Source: Porphyra umbilicalis
Lineage: Eukaryota > Rhodophyta > Bangiophyceae > Bangiales > Bangiaceae
DNA length: 64,000 nucleotides
Assembly: GCA_002049455.2 (NCBI GenBank)
Contig: KV919036.1
Location: forward strand, 42,995-106,994
Direction: 5' to 3'
Position numbers and translations under genes: made by a program. The number at the start of each line of letters is the position of its first letter. Within the stretch, counting starts at the first letter, position 1. A model generated the notes under the pieces. The model was not told the origin of the DNA, made no database searches, and saw only the letters and a list, made by a program, of their open reading frames with translations. Shown here piece after piece: positions 21,734 to 32,570 of this stretch.

Positions 21734-22523
21734 CCGTCGCCTCGCCGCAGTGCGGTGGCGACGGCGGCACCGCCGCCACCACTGCGGCAGCGGCAGCGCG
21801 GCGGCAGCGGCAGCGCCGCCGCTGCAGCACCTGCCGCCCCCACTATACCTGCCGCCGACGGCCGATGATCGTGGGCGGCCGGCCGGCCGTCACCGCCACC
21901 GTTGCTGGCAGCAGCGGCGGCCACTTTCGATGCCTGATGCCAGGCGACACCAGGCGACGACGGGGGACTCTCGATTGGACGCAAACCCGCTCACCCCCCC
22001 CCCCCCCCCCGCGCGCGCGCCTCCACGTGGGGGTCCCCGCGGCATTCGGCAGCACGCCCGCGTGCGTGTGGCAAGCGCGCCGACGCAGCGTCGGCGGGGC
22101 ACGACGGCGGCGACGCAGGCGACGCGCGCGGCGCCCACCCACCTGCGGCACTCCGCCCTCGAGCCCGGTTGCGGTGCGTGGCGTTGTGTCTGCCGCCCCG
22201 TGACAGTTGCTGGAGGGGCCTCGCGGTCGCGACCGCCGCCGCCGCCGCGGTCGGGCGCGGCGACGCGGCCGCCCCGGCCGAGGCCGCGGTGTCTGCGATT
22301 TAATTTCATCGCGGGGGAGACGGTTTGCACTGACGCCCCACCGGCCGTGGAAGGGCGGCCGGCCCGCGTCTGCCGTGTGGCGACGGGCTCATTGGCCGCC
22401 GCCCCCTCTGCAACCAGCCGCAAACAGGCGACCTCCTTTCCACTGTTTCCGAGACCGCCGCCCCCGCTGCCCTCGCCGCGGCTTGCTGCGGGTGGCATCA
22501 CCGCTTCACCCACCGCCGCCGTC
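20476..22523. other. GC-rich spacer left of the NAT gene
   Basis: This low-complexity Pro/Ala/Arg-coding sequence is open in most frames on both strands. A CCG/GCC-rich block lies at about 21580-21830. No domain or RNA gene was recognised. Confidence 0.5.
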
Positions 22524-23820
22524 ATGGCGGTCCCCCCACCCCCCCCCCCCCACCGCCCGACGACGACGGCTTCTCCCCCCGCACCATCCCCCCCTCCGTC
22601 TTCCTCGCCTCCTACCTCGCGCGCATCCGCTTTTACGCGGGGAAGGGGACCCCCCCCCCCCCCCCCCACGGTGTACCCCCCCCCCCCACGGCGGCGACGC
22701 TCGCGCGCCTGCAGGGCGCCCACGTGACGGCCATTCCCTCTGAAAATTTGTCCGTGTGGGGCACCCCACGCATGGCCACGACGCTGGAGGCGGCGTGGGC
22801 CAAGCTCGTCGCCACCCCCCGCGGCGGCTGGTGCCTCGAACACAACGCGCTCGTCGTGGCGGTCGCGCGCGCGCTCGGCTTTGCGGCCGCCACGCCGCGC
22901 GTCGGGTGGGTGCTCCGCGACGGGTCGGGGGCGAGGCTCGCCGCGACCTTTGGGTCGGGGGCGGGGCTCGCCGCGACCTTTGGGCTGCCGCCGTGGGGGG
23001 GGGGGAACAGCGGCCGCCGCGGCACCTGCTCGTCGAGGTCGGCCTCGCCGACGGGCGGGCGTATCTCGTTGACACGGGGAATGGGCGGCCGGTGGCGTGG
23101 CCGGTGTTGCTGCGGGGCCGGGGGGGGGGGGGGGGGGGGGGGAAGAGGTGGACGTGCGCCCGGGGGACGAGGGCGTCGGTATGCCCGTGCGCATGCCAGA
23201 TGGGGTGTGGTGGCGCGTCGCGCCGCTGGCCGACGTCGCGAGGGGGACACCGCTGCCGGCGCTGCCGGGACCCGTGCGCAACTACACGGTCGTGCAGTGG
23301 GCGCCGCCAGCTGCGGAGCGTCGTGAACCGGCTGGGGGTGCGCCAGATGCTGCGGGCGCTGCTGGCGCGCGGGGCGCCAGTGGACACGGCGCCGCCGGCG
23401 CAACCGCCATCCCTGCCCCACACCCCCCCCCCACCCCCTCGACTGGCACACCTTTTACGTCTTTGACGCGACGCGCGCGGTGCCGACCATGGCGTCGACC
23501 GCCCCCTTTGTCGAGCACCTGCAAACTGACGCCGGCAGCTCGTTTCGGGAGCGACGCCTCGTTACCCGCCTCTCCGACGGCGGGCGGGCGGTGGTGCTGC
23601 TCAAGGACCGCGCCCTGGCGCGCGTGACGAGTGCGGGCACCCCGCCGGGCGCGCCCGTGACCGACGCTGGGGCGGGGGGGAGGGCGCCTGGCGGGCCGCC
23701 CTCGCGTCCGAGTTTGGGGCGGTGCTCGCGCCGGCCGAGGCGGCGCGCCTCGCCGCCGAGATGCTCCTGCCGCCCGCACCGCCGACGGCGGCGAGGGGGG
23801 CGGCCGGCACGGCGGGGTGA
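22524..23820 (+). CDS. Arylamine N-acetyltransferase with homopolymer frameshifts
   Basis: The family order is complete. An N-terminal helix (FLASYLARIRFYAGKG) is followed by IPSENLSVW, then RGGWC with the catalytic Cys, HLLVEV with the His, and YLVDTGNG with the Asp. A C-terminal DWHTFYVFDATRA region and an Ala-rich tail end in TGA at 23818. This is the Cys-His-Asp triad of NAT, which transfers acetyl from acetyl-CoA to aromatic amines. The frame must change at several places, and each lies in a run of G or C (22533-22555, 22650-22690, 22994-23006, 23117-23141, 23424-23436, near 23680). The gene is likely intact with run-length errors, or else a recent pseudogene. It sits alone in the spacer of the inverted duplication. 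Confidence 0.8.
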
Positions 23821-23859
23821 CGGCCTCGGACGCGCCCGCGTGTGGTCGGGCAAAAAGAA

Positions 23860-24784
23860 TAACATCTCTGCCGCGTTGCGATCATAGGCCGACTGGATCA
23901 TACCTGTCAAGCAGCGTGGGTTCAAGATCGACTGTTCGGGGTTGACTGGCGCAGAGAGCGCCGACCGGGGGAGGTGCCCCTACTAGGACGGGGGTTTCGC
24001 GGGCGCTGGCGGGTCCGCCAACCCGTCGCCGCAGGCGGGGACCGCGGTCTGCCTTGGCAACGACGTATGGCAAGCACAACGCGCCCCAGAAAAAGGACGT
24101 CGCGCCCAGGTTGTTGAGAGATTTCTGACACACGCTGTCTGAAAGGGAATAGGCCAATCACTGGCGTCGCGATAGATCATGACCGCGGCCCAAAGCGCGA
24201 CCTACCTCTGATCCACGGATCGAGGTAGATCTGACCCAATTCACAGACGGCCTCACGCCGGTCGAGAACCGCGCCTCGGTGCCATCTGTCGTCTCAGCAG
24301 GTGGTCACGGCGCGGGGGGTCGTCCGGGGACGCCCCGGCTCAGGCGGTAGCCACCGGCTCATCGCTTCCTGTGTTTTCGTCGCCTGTTGCTGTTAAGACG
24401 GACGGTGCTGGGAACGCAGCGGGGCACGTTGGAGTCCCCTTTGACGGGTCCGTCCTTTTCAGTGACGGCAGCATGCAATGGCCCTCCTCACGGAAGTCAT
24501 CCGAGCTGGTGGCCCCAACGGCCCCAGCTACACGCTTCATTGAGGTACGGGGCCACGGTGTGCTCCCATGCGAGCGATCACTGGCGACGCTGCAGGCGGA
24601 ATGTACAAGAGGTGGAGAGGGCAGGAATGGAGAGGACGTCCTGGCCCATTCCCCAGGCCGAACAGCGCACGGTGCGCAGTCTCACCCTCCTCGCCCCCAC
24701 TAGCCGTACCAATCCAACTGCTTCGTATCGCTGGCATTGTGCGTCTGCCATCGCCCCCCAACTTTCCATCGCTCTCCCTTCAAC
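23860..24784. promoter_or_regulatory. Upstream region of gene Y, arm 2
   Basis: This mirrors 19526-20475. It includes the minus-strand 66-codon frame at 24340-24540 matching the arm 1 small ORF. Regulatory function is inferred from conservation and position. Confidence 0.35.
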
Positions 24785-25267
24785 ATGACGCTGCGCAAGG
24801 CCTCCACTCTCATCCTCTTTGCGGCCTCCTTTGTGGCCGTCGCTGTGCTGTCCGCCGCTCGCGCCGCCACAGCCATGCCGGCCCTCTCCATCATTGCGTC
24901 GGTTGCACAGCCGATGACCTCTGGCGGGTCCGACGCAACGGCCAACCAAGGTGTCGCACTGGTTTCAATGTTGCGCGAAGACGAGCCCGTCTACACCGCC
25001 GCAGATTGGACCAAAGCCGTGAGCGCGTGCAACAAACTCAATGCGCAATGCACGACGGCGGCGCCCAGGATGGGGGTTGTGCGCAAGATGCAGTACTGCT
25101 CGAACTGCAGGAACACCTGTTTTTATGCGTACGATTTGTCACGTTTCTTGATGGACCGCCCCGTACACGAGCTGAGACATTGGAACTTCATGGCGAGGGG
25201 GTGTTTGTTGAAGTCGCTGGAGCTCGGGAAAATCCTCAAACAGGGCGCGCGCACGATGGAGCGCTGA
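24785..25267 (+). CDS. Small secreted Cys-rich protein (gene Y, arm 2)
   Basis: The protein is 160 residues from ATG 24785. It has the same signal peptide and the same cysteine spacing as the arm 1 copy. The C-terminus is longer and ends ARTMER before TGA. Since arm 1 retains a displaced remnant of this ending, arm 2 probably preserves the ancestral form. It converges with gene X of arm 2. Confidence 0.7.
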   Translation: MTLRKASTLILFAASFVAVAVLSAARAATAMPALSIIASVAQPMTSGGSDATANQGVALVSMLREDEPVYTAADWTKAVSACNKLNAQCTTAAPRMGVVRKMQYCSNCRNTCFYAYDLSRFLMDRPVHELRHWNFMARGCLLKSLELGKILKQGARTMER

Positions 25268-26063
25268 CCACGTGACCGAGTGCAGTAAGCACAGGGGTTA
25301 GTATGTCGTGGGAGCGAGTTGTTTTACTTGCTCCATCCCGCCTGTTTGCCCTTTGTCACCAAGCAGAGTGTAGAGCGCAGAGAACAACCCCGGAGCGTTG
25401 CTATGAAAAAATGAGGCATGACAGCCGCGACAAAAAAATTGCCACCAGCACCCACGCCGTGAACCTACATGTACCACGCCACAATGGCATCCTTTCCCAT
25501 CCACTCTCTCCCGGCTCACACCAAGACATGGCCGTGAAAAAAGCCACCAGTCAACAGCCCCCCCTCCACGTCGCCCAAGCAGCGCCCATCTCACCAACCC
25601 CCGCCGCCGGCGTCCACAGCCGCCGCACGCACAGAGCTGTAGCGCTGGTCTGACATCTTTGTGCCGCACCCCAATCTCTCTTCGTCAAGCTCTGCCCTCC
25701 CCCTACCCCACCGCACCGCATTAATCGTACAGGCAATACAGCCGTGCGCGCTAGGTGGCAGGCGCCTCACATCCGCCGCTTGTCCACGCCGCGAAACTCT
25801 GAGAAGCGTCATCGTGTCCCCGCCAAGGGGCCCGCAAAGACGCGCGGCAGCCCCAGACACAGCCACGGCGGCGGCGGCGGCGGCGGCAGCGGCAGCGCGG
25901 AAGGGTCGGCATCGGTCCGCTGGCCCCCGGTGTGGCGGCCGCGGTGGAGCTCCGTCGTTGCGGCTACGGCAGGCCAGCCGCTCGTTCGAGTTGGCCGCAG
26001 CCGGGACCGGCGTCGCAGCCGACCGCCGCTGAGACTGGCGTCGTGGGTGGAACCGGCCGCCTG
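25268..26063. other. Convergent intergenic region, arm 2
   Basis: This is the 3' region of both genes, matching 16922-17631 and about 18600-18690 of arm 1 without the 960-bp insertion. No separate gene is seen. Confidence 0.4.
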
Positions 26064-27506
26064 TCAAGTCGGCGGCGGCAGCGGCGGCATTTGCAACGCC
26101 TCGCGCACCAGGCCGTCTATGTCCATGTGGTCCGACAAGGACGAGACGCATGCGCTACCCTCTGAGCTCCCAATGCTCTGCGTGGTGTCTCTCGGTCTAC
26201 GGGCGACGGGGATGGGTCGTGGCGGATACGTGTAGAACAAGCCGTCGACTGTCACGTCGTCGCCGATGCTGCTGACCATGGTGCCGTTGAGCGCCCGCTC
26301 GTGCGCCACGGCACCGGCTGCGCCACTGTCGGCGCCGCCACCCGCTGCGTCGGTGACCACCTCCCCCACCCCCCCCATGCCGCTCCGGGAACATGTGCCA
26401 GTGGCGGTGGGGCTGACGTCGCCGTCGCTGTCGTCGACTCTGCCTGCGCGGACAAGGCAGCTGACACCATTGTCCGTGCAGTACCCGCCCACGCAGTTGG
26501 AACAGCCGCTGCGGTCCACGCCGTCTCCGTCCGAGATATCTCGTGCCGCGACGGCGGCAGCCAGTCGCCGTCGGACAACCGCGACACCCGCCGTCACAGC
26601 GAGACCTGCGACCAGCGACGAGCCTATGCCAATCCCAAGGGTCACTCGCCGCCGTACGGGCCATGACAAGGATCCCTCCTTGCCCGTCCCCGCGGCAGTG
26701 GGCAGGGGCGTCAACACGCGCTCTGCCTCGCCGCGGGAGACCGGCGGCGGCGTTGATAGCGTGGCGCCGGCCTCGGCATACGCACACAAATTTCCGGTGC
26801 CGGTTGAGAGCAGCGCCCCCTTGGCGCGCGCGGGCAGCGTACCGTAAGAGATGCTTAAACGCCGCAACGGCATCGGCGCCGAGCCAGCCGTGAAAAACGC
26901 CCAAAAAGTCCACCCTGGTGTCAGCCACGCGCTGCACTCAGGCGCTAAGTGCTCCGACGGCCCGTCCGTCCATCCGAGCAGCGGCAGTAAGCCCATCGCC
27001 GCGTCCATCACGATCCGATTGACATCTTCAAGTGATTTCGACTGCATGAAGAGGGCGTTCAAGGTAGGCTTGCTGTCCAGCTTGTAGGGGGTCTTTCACG
27101 CGCCGCTTGGGGCAACGTACCACACGCGAGTCGAACAATCCTCCCCGACCACCGGCATGGCCATCTTTGTGGCGGCGCTCCATGGCGGGGGCTGGTCGGA
27201 GACGGGGTGGTCAGAGTAGGAAATGTTGACGACCCGGGGACAGCGCGCTGCGGTGGCGCCGACGGTCATCAAATGGTACTCAGCGGGCACGTCGTTGATC
27301 GTCGGGCGCTCCGGAGAGGACTCTGCTTGTCGTGGCTCTTGTGGGGACAGCGCTGGATGCACCTCAGGGGACAGCGCACTGGCACTGGCAGCGACCGCCG
27401 TCAAGGCCGCAAGTATGGCAGCGACAAAGACAGCGGTGTCGGCGACGGCATATCGTCTGCGCCGAGCGTCGCACGGGCGGCCGAGCGTGTTCAATTGCGT
27501 CAGCAT
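26064..27506 (-). CDS. Gene X, arm 2, with one in-frame TGA
   Basis: This copy is collinear with arm 1 gene X over all 480 codons: signal segment, LGWTDGPSEHL hallmark, second membrane span, poly-Pro end and TGA. A TGA at 27094-27096 follows VAPSGA where arm 1 has TCA (Ser), and the frame continues without an indel. The next codons are substituted but sensible (KTPYKLDSKPTL). Either this copy is a recent nonsense pseudogene or TGA is read through. The two halves flanking the TGA are equally well conserved. Confidence 0.65.
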
Positions 27507-27918
27507 CTCCAAGTAAGGAAAACAGGGTGAAGAGCATGCAGGACGGTGGAGGGGGACAAGTGGCAACAGCGCACGGCGTACTCAATCTGTCTCACAGGCA
27601 ATATGACCAGCAAAGAATTGGATACTGGCGAAGATGTCGCTCGGCATGGTACAGTGCAGACGTTTGGAACGGCAGCCCTACCACTAGCTGTGCGCGCATG
27701 GCAGCGCCTCGTCCCTGCTGAGCCTGCCACCCAGTCCGCCACGTGCGCCGCTGGAGACGTCTCCAGCCAGTGTGTAGACACTCTGCGGCGGAGTGTCAAC
27801 AACACGGCCGGTGCGGTGGACTGTCCAGGTCCCGCCGCACGCAGCGCGCTCGTACGGCCACGTTGGCACCGGCACGATGGAGAATCCGTCGAGAGTTTCC
27901 TAAGTTGTCTACGCGACG
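27507..27918. promoter_or_regulatory. Presumed promoter/5' region of gene X, arm 2
   Basis: This mirrors 15068-15478. Regulatory function is inferred from conservation and position only. Confidence 0.3.
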
Positions 27919-30900
27919 AGGCCCGCTGCGCCAGCGGGGGATAGGAAATGATATATATCGAGGTAGGATTTGCAAATCTAAAACAACATGCAAACGTTTG
28001 CATCTCAGTTCGGGGGGGGGGGGAACGCCTGCCGTGCCGCCACGTGGGGGGGTGGGGGAGCGGATTTCGGGGCTTCTGGGGGGGGGGGGGGTTCGAGCGG
28101 GGATGATGCCACGTGCGAGGAATGGTACTTCACAACACTCCTTTTACCCCTTGTACTCGTGTCTGTGCATAACCGTCTGCCTCGGTATTGCTCCAGCTCG
28201 TCCGACACTGCTACTGTTTCCCGCGCATGTTCCTGGCCACCCCCTTGCCCAGGTGACTGCCGCCTCCTCCTTGCTGATCGTTTCCCCCCTCCCCCCGCGC
28301 GGTAATCGCCCCCCCCCCCTCCCCCTGATCGCCGCAGTCTAAGCGCGCCACCGCCCCCCCCCCGCTTCTGGCTGCCGCCGTTCCCGCGTGCTCCGCGGCG
28401 GTGGCGGCGGCGAGCGTGTCCGCCTCGACGGTAGATGAGTCAGAAGTAACACCCCGCGCAGTAAAAAGGACGGGGGTATGCAGCGGGCCTGCGGCCGCGC
28501 CGGGAGCAGAGAGAGTTGTGGCGGTGACACGCTGCAGGATGCTGGCTCACCCCCCCGCCACCACCCGGCTTCGTGAGGCTACCTATGGTTGCAGCGGTGA
28601 TGGAGGGGGGATGACGCTGAAAAGAGGACACAGCAGCAGTGGGGCGAGACAACAACAGCAGGGGAAGGTGGCAGAAATAGGGGGAGACCGCGCTGGTCGA
28701 TGGGGCTGTGCAAAGATGGGGGCGGCGACGCTGGAGGGGGACATCAGTGGTAGTGGGGGGCAGCAGTGGCGGGGGGAGGCAGCGGTGGGGGAAAAATGCA
28801 GTGTTGTTGGAGGGAGGCAGCGGTGGTGAAGGGAGGCAGCGGTGGAGGAGGGAGGCCGCAATGGGGGGGAAAGCACTGTTGTGGTGGGAGCGGCGACGCT
28901 GGGGGGAGCCAGCAACGGCGGAATTCAGCAGGCCTCCAAACAGTCACGACAGCGGTCGTTGCTGCCGTGGCGACACCGCGCAGCTGGGACACCGCCCAAC
29001 TGAGAGAGGCATGGGCACTGAGCAGACAGGAGAGACCTCCATCAACAGGTGCGTCAGGACCCCCTCTGACAGCGTGTGAGATCCACTGTACACGGCAGAT
29101 TGACGCTGACACTGATCAATCCAGTGAATCACGTGTTGGTGCTGACACTGTCCAATCCAGTGGGTTACGACTCTACGCTTCCTTTTCTGCCTACAACTGT
29201 TCTGTTTCTTTTCTCGCAGAATAAACGTCACCACATGCCTCGTACAGTACTCTGTGCCCATTCTTATTAGTTTCCACATGAGTTGGTATGGTCTGGTTGT
29301 CGCGTGGTACTCAGCTGCCATCTGGTCTCATGAGAAGGAGCGGACGGCACGTCTGGGAGGAACTTGACCAAAACATCACTTTTTTTTTAAAGACTCGTTT
29401 CTGAACCTTTGAAGAGTCCTGGGAACGGCATTGTAACTGGCTAAGCGTACAAAGGCTTCCTTCATGCTCTTTGCACCCCCCGAAGGTCACAACTCCTACC
29501 ACCGAACCTGGAAACTGCCACCACCTCCCCACTGTGCTCAGCCTGTGGGCTAGCCAACTTTTGGTGTGCGTGCTCACCACACACCCTATACTGTGTGTAG
29601 AGCCCGAAGCACCACATCAGCAGCCCCACTGGAACCACATCAGCAGCCCCACTGGACGCCCACAGAACGTACGTGGTGCTTTCGATCAACCCAGCAGTCA
29701 GCACATGGTGGGCGTGGGTCTCTTGCACACCAGGCATCCGGTGAACTCTACTCAGACTCGTTTATAGCTCGGGGGTATCCCCCTCTCCCACAGCCGCGGC
29801 GCGCAATCCCCCTGTGTGGCCGCCAGCCACCCCACCCACCGACCGCCCACTCTGACACCCGCCGCTGCTAGCCGCCGCCGCTCGCTGGCCCCCTCACTAG
29901 CCCCGCAGCCAACCAGCAGTTGCGGTCGGCCACCACCCCCATCGACCGCCCACCTGCACAGGCTCCATCGCCGCCCGCCGCTAGCCGCCCCCACCGCCGG
30001 CAGACTGACGCCAATCGACCCCGCCGTCGGCCGCTCCCGCCGCCGGCCGCTCCCACCACCAGCCACTCCCACCACCAGCCCCCGCCGCCAGGTACCCCAC
30101 CCGCCGACCACCCAACCTAAGACCCGCCTCAGCCAGAGGCCACCTCGCTCGCCGGTCGCCGCGCCCGCCAGCGCCCGCCCCCACCTCCGTCCACGCCTAC
30201 GGCCGGCTGCGCCCGCCGACGGCTGTCCCACAGTAAGCCGCTCCCGTTGCCCGCCGCTCCCGCCGCCCACCGCTCTCGCCGCCCGCCGCCCCCGCCGCCC
30301 ACCACCCCCGCACAGGCCGCCCCCGAACAGGCCGCCCCCGCACAGGCTGCCCCCGCCACCCGCCGCCCCTGCCGCACGCTGCGCCCGTCGTCGCCCCCAC
30401 CGGCCGCCGCCGACCCCTTCACATGGGGGAGCGGAGAGGGGCAAGGGCGAAGGTCGCTGCGCCGCGTCGGGAGAGCCACGGCGCGGCGCGGCGGAAGGCG
30501 GTGCCCGCTGATACCGCCAGCCCCCGGGGTAAAGGGTGAGCACACAAGGGGGCCTGGGACAGGGGAAGAGGAGGAAGGCGGCGGATAGGACAGGGGGGAG
30601 GCAATGTGGGGGCGGGGGTCGAACCGGGGCGGGTGGCGCAGCGCGGTGCGACGGGGCACGGGGTGGTGCCCGTCCCCGCCACCGGCCCCCCATGGGCGGA
30701 ACGCGAAAGCAGGGGAGAGAAGAGTAGAGGGATAGAAGCGGGGGAGCAGAGGGAGAAGAGGGGAGCAGCGGGGGGGGGGGGGGAGGGGGGCGTGGGGAAG
30801 GGGGGCGTGGCAGGCGGGCGGGACAGGTGCAATACAGCCGCGACACGTGCATGACGGCCGACACGGCGGTAGGACGATGTGGCTCGGAGCATCGGGCGGG

Positions 30901-31231
30901 GGGGGGGGATGGATCACATCTGTGCAAGGGGTGCCGCACAGCATCCTGGGGGGGGGGGTCGGCCGTGCGTGTCGCCATCACCACCGACATTCCATACCTC
31001 GCCATGGTATTGCAATAGCGAAGCAGTAAATGCAATGGCCGAGGCATTCCCTTCTGGGGCCTGGGACTCGTGCTGGACGCACGGCCGCAGCAACGAGCAG
31101 CGAGCGCTCTCAGAGCTTCTCAGCTGTTTTGAGATGCAAACGGTTGCATGTTGTTTTAGATCCTGGGATCCTACATGTATATATCCCCCGCTGGCGCAGC
31201 GGGCCTCGTCGCGTGGACAACATGCGAAACT
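27888..31231. repeat. Palindromic MITE split by a Mutator-like element
   Basis: The left half (from CGTCGAGAGTTTC through TTGTCTACGCGACG) lies before 27960. The complementary right half lies at 31177-31231. Together they reconstitute the 14982-15067 palindrome plus an outer GAGAGTTTC / GAAACTCTC pair. Confidence 0.75.
27960..31176. mobile_element. Non-autonomous Mutator-like element, copy 1
   Basis: The element is 3217 bp. The ends are GAGGTAGGATTTGC and the complement of ATGTAGGATCCCAGG, and both continue into ATCTAAAACAACATGCAA. A 9-bp target duplication with one mismatch flanks it (ATATATATC at 27951, GTATATATC at 31177). A 9-bp duplication and long inverted ends fit the Mutator superfamily. 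The interior is G-rich minisatellite (about 28720-28900), Pro/Ala/Arg-type GC repeats (about 29830-30420) and poly-G runs. No transposase was recognised. It lies inside the palindromic MITE of arm 2. Confidence 0.7.
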
Positions 31232-31346
31232 CTCGACGCCAGGCAGCCATCCATGATGGATGCCTGCCTTGTGACGCCCCGCGGCTAAAAGCCGGGCGGG
31301 GCCCCGCCCTCGTGCGGGGCCCGATCCTGGACTCTGCGCTCGTGGC
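31186..31346. repeat. Hairpin-rich segment shared with 14853-15066
   Basis: This is an inverted match to arm 1. It contains the CAGGCAGCCATCCAT palindrome and GGGGCCCCGCCC hairpins, and ends in the hAT target CTCGTGGC. Confidence 0.6.
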
Positions 31347-31582
31347 TAGGGTTGTGCATCACGCCCCTTTTTGGGTGGTGGGGTGGGCGATGCAGAGGTA
31401 GGATTTGCATATCTAAAACAACATGCCAACGTTTGCATCTCAGTTCGGGGGGGGGGGGGACGCCTGCCGTGCCGCCACGTGGGGGGTGGGGGAGCGGATT
31501 TTGGGGCTTCTGGGGGGGGGGGGGTTCAAGCAGGGATGATGCCACGTGCGAGGAATGGTACTTCACAACACTCCTTGTACAG

Positions 31583-32565
31583 TAGGGTTGTGCACCACGC
31601 CCGGGGCGTGCTAAATTGCACGCCTGGGGCGTGCAATTTCACGTGTTTTGGGCGTGTCACGCCCTGCACGCCCAGAATTTTAGGGGCGTGATTGGGGCGT
31701 GCTTGAAAAAAAAGTACATAATTTTAAATGCGCTCTTGGTGCGCCAGTCCACCGAATATTTTTCGGTGCAGTTCCGTGCCACCTTCGTTACTTTTTCAGG
31801 GCGCGGTGTCTTACTGCTCCGTCGAGCGTCCACAAACAAGGTGCTCGACGCTATGAGGCGTGGGGACTATTCTTCCGTCGTGTGCCCACAAACAAGGTGC
31901 TCGACGCCATGATGCGCGGGCGCCATCTGTGCGGGATGGGCACAGCAACGACCACCTGCTGTCATCAGCCAGGGAGGACGCAGAGGGGCTCCTCGACACG
32001 GGCGCCAATGAGCACGTTGAATGCGACGCATCGCGCGCCAGCCATGACCAGGCCGATGGCAGTGATGGATGGGGCGCCGGCGGCGAGCTAAGCGCCTCCT
32101 GAACGAGGAGGTCGCCCGATGCGCCACGGCTGGCGCCGGCATCCCTGGACAGGATGTTGGTCGTCCCGGCGACGAGGACGCCCCCGCGGTCGTGACCGAG
32201 ATTGATTTGATGACCATCTGCTCTGGCTTTGTGCGCGGTGAGATGGGTGAGACTGGGGGCGGTGGGGCAGCCGGTGGAGGCCAGGCGAGCCGACGTCCCG
32301 TGATGCTGCAATGCATCCTTGACGCAGAGTGGCAGAGGCCAAGAGAGTGTATCACGTGTTTTCTGGCATTTTCGTGGTCCTTTGAAGCATCCAAATTGCA
32401 AGAATATTGGGTACTTTGAATCGCCTGTCAATTAAGTGTCAAAACATGGGGGCTACATTAAGGGCGTGAAGAGGGGCGTGCCAATGATGGGGGCGTGCAG
32501 AAGGGCGTGATTAGGCGTGCATCGCCCACCCCGCCACCCAAAAAGGGGCGTGATGCACAACCCTA
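31583..32565. mobile_element. Inner hAT element (983 bp)
   Basis: The ends are TAGGGTTGTGCACCACGCCC and GGGGCGTGATGCACAACCCTA. The perfect 8-bp duplication TTGTACAG lies at 31575-31582 and 32566-32573. The duplicated target includes the first three bases (CAG) of the adjacent mariner, so the hAT inserted into the mariner terminus. The interior has a direct repeat CCACAAACAAGGTGCTCGAC at about 31829 and 31887. Its sub-ends match the outer hAT. No transposase was recognised. Confidence 0.9.
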
Positions 32566-32570
32566 TTGTA

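Larger units (their letters stand above)
23860..31395 (-). repeat. Arm 2 of the large inverted duplication
   Basis: This is the reverse copy of 14795-20475. Gene order is mirrored: the gene Y upstream region, gene Y, gene X, the palindromic MITE and a hAT end. It is interrupted by the 3217-bp Mutator-like element at 27960-31176, which arm 1 lacks. Confidence 0.85.

Noticed and set aside
20544-23281. Large overlapping frames on both strands of the spacer
   Set aside because: Low-complexity GC sequence; only the NAT reading has recognisable ordered motifs.
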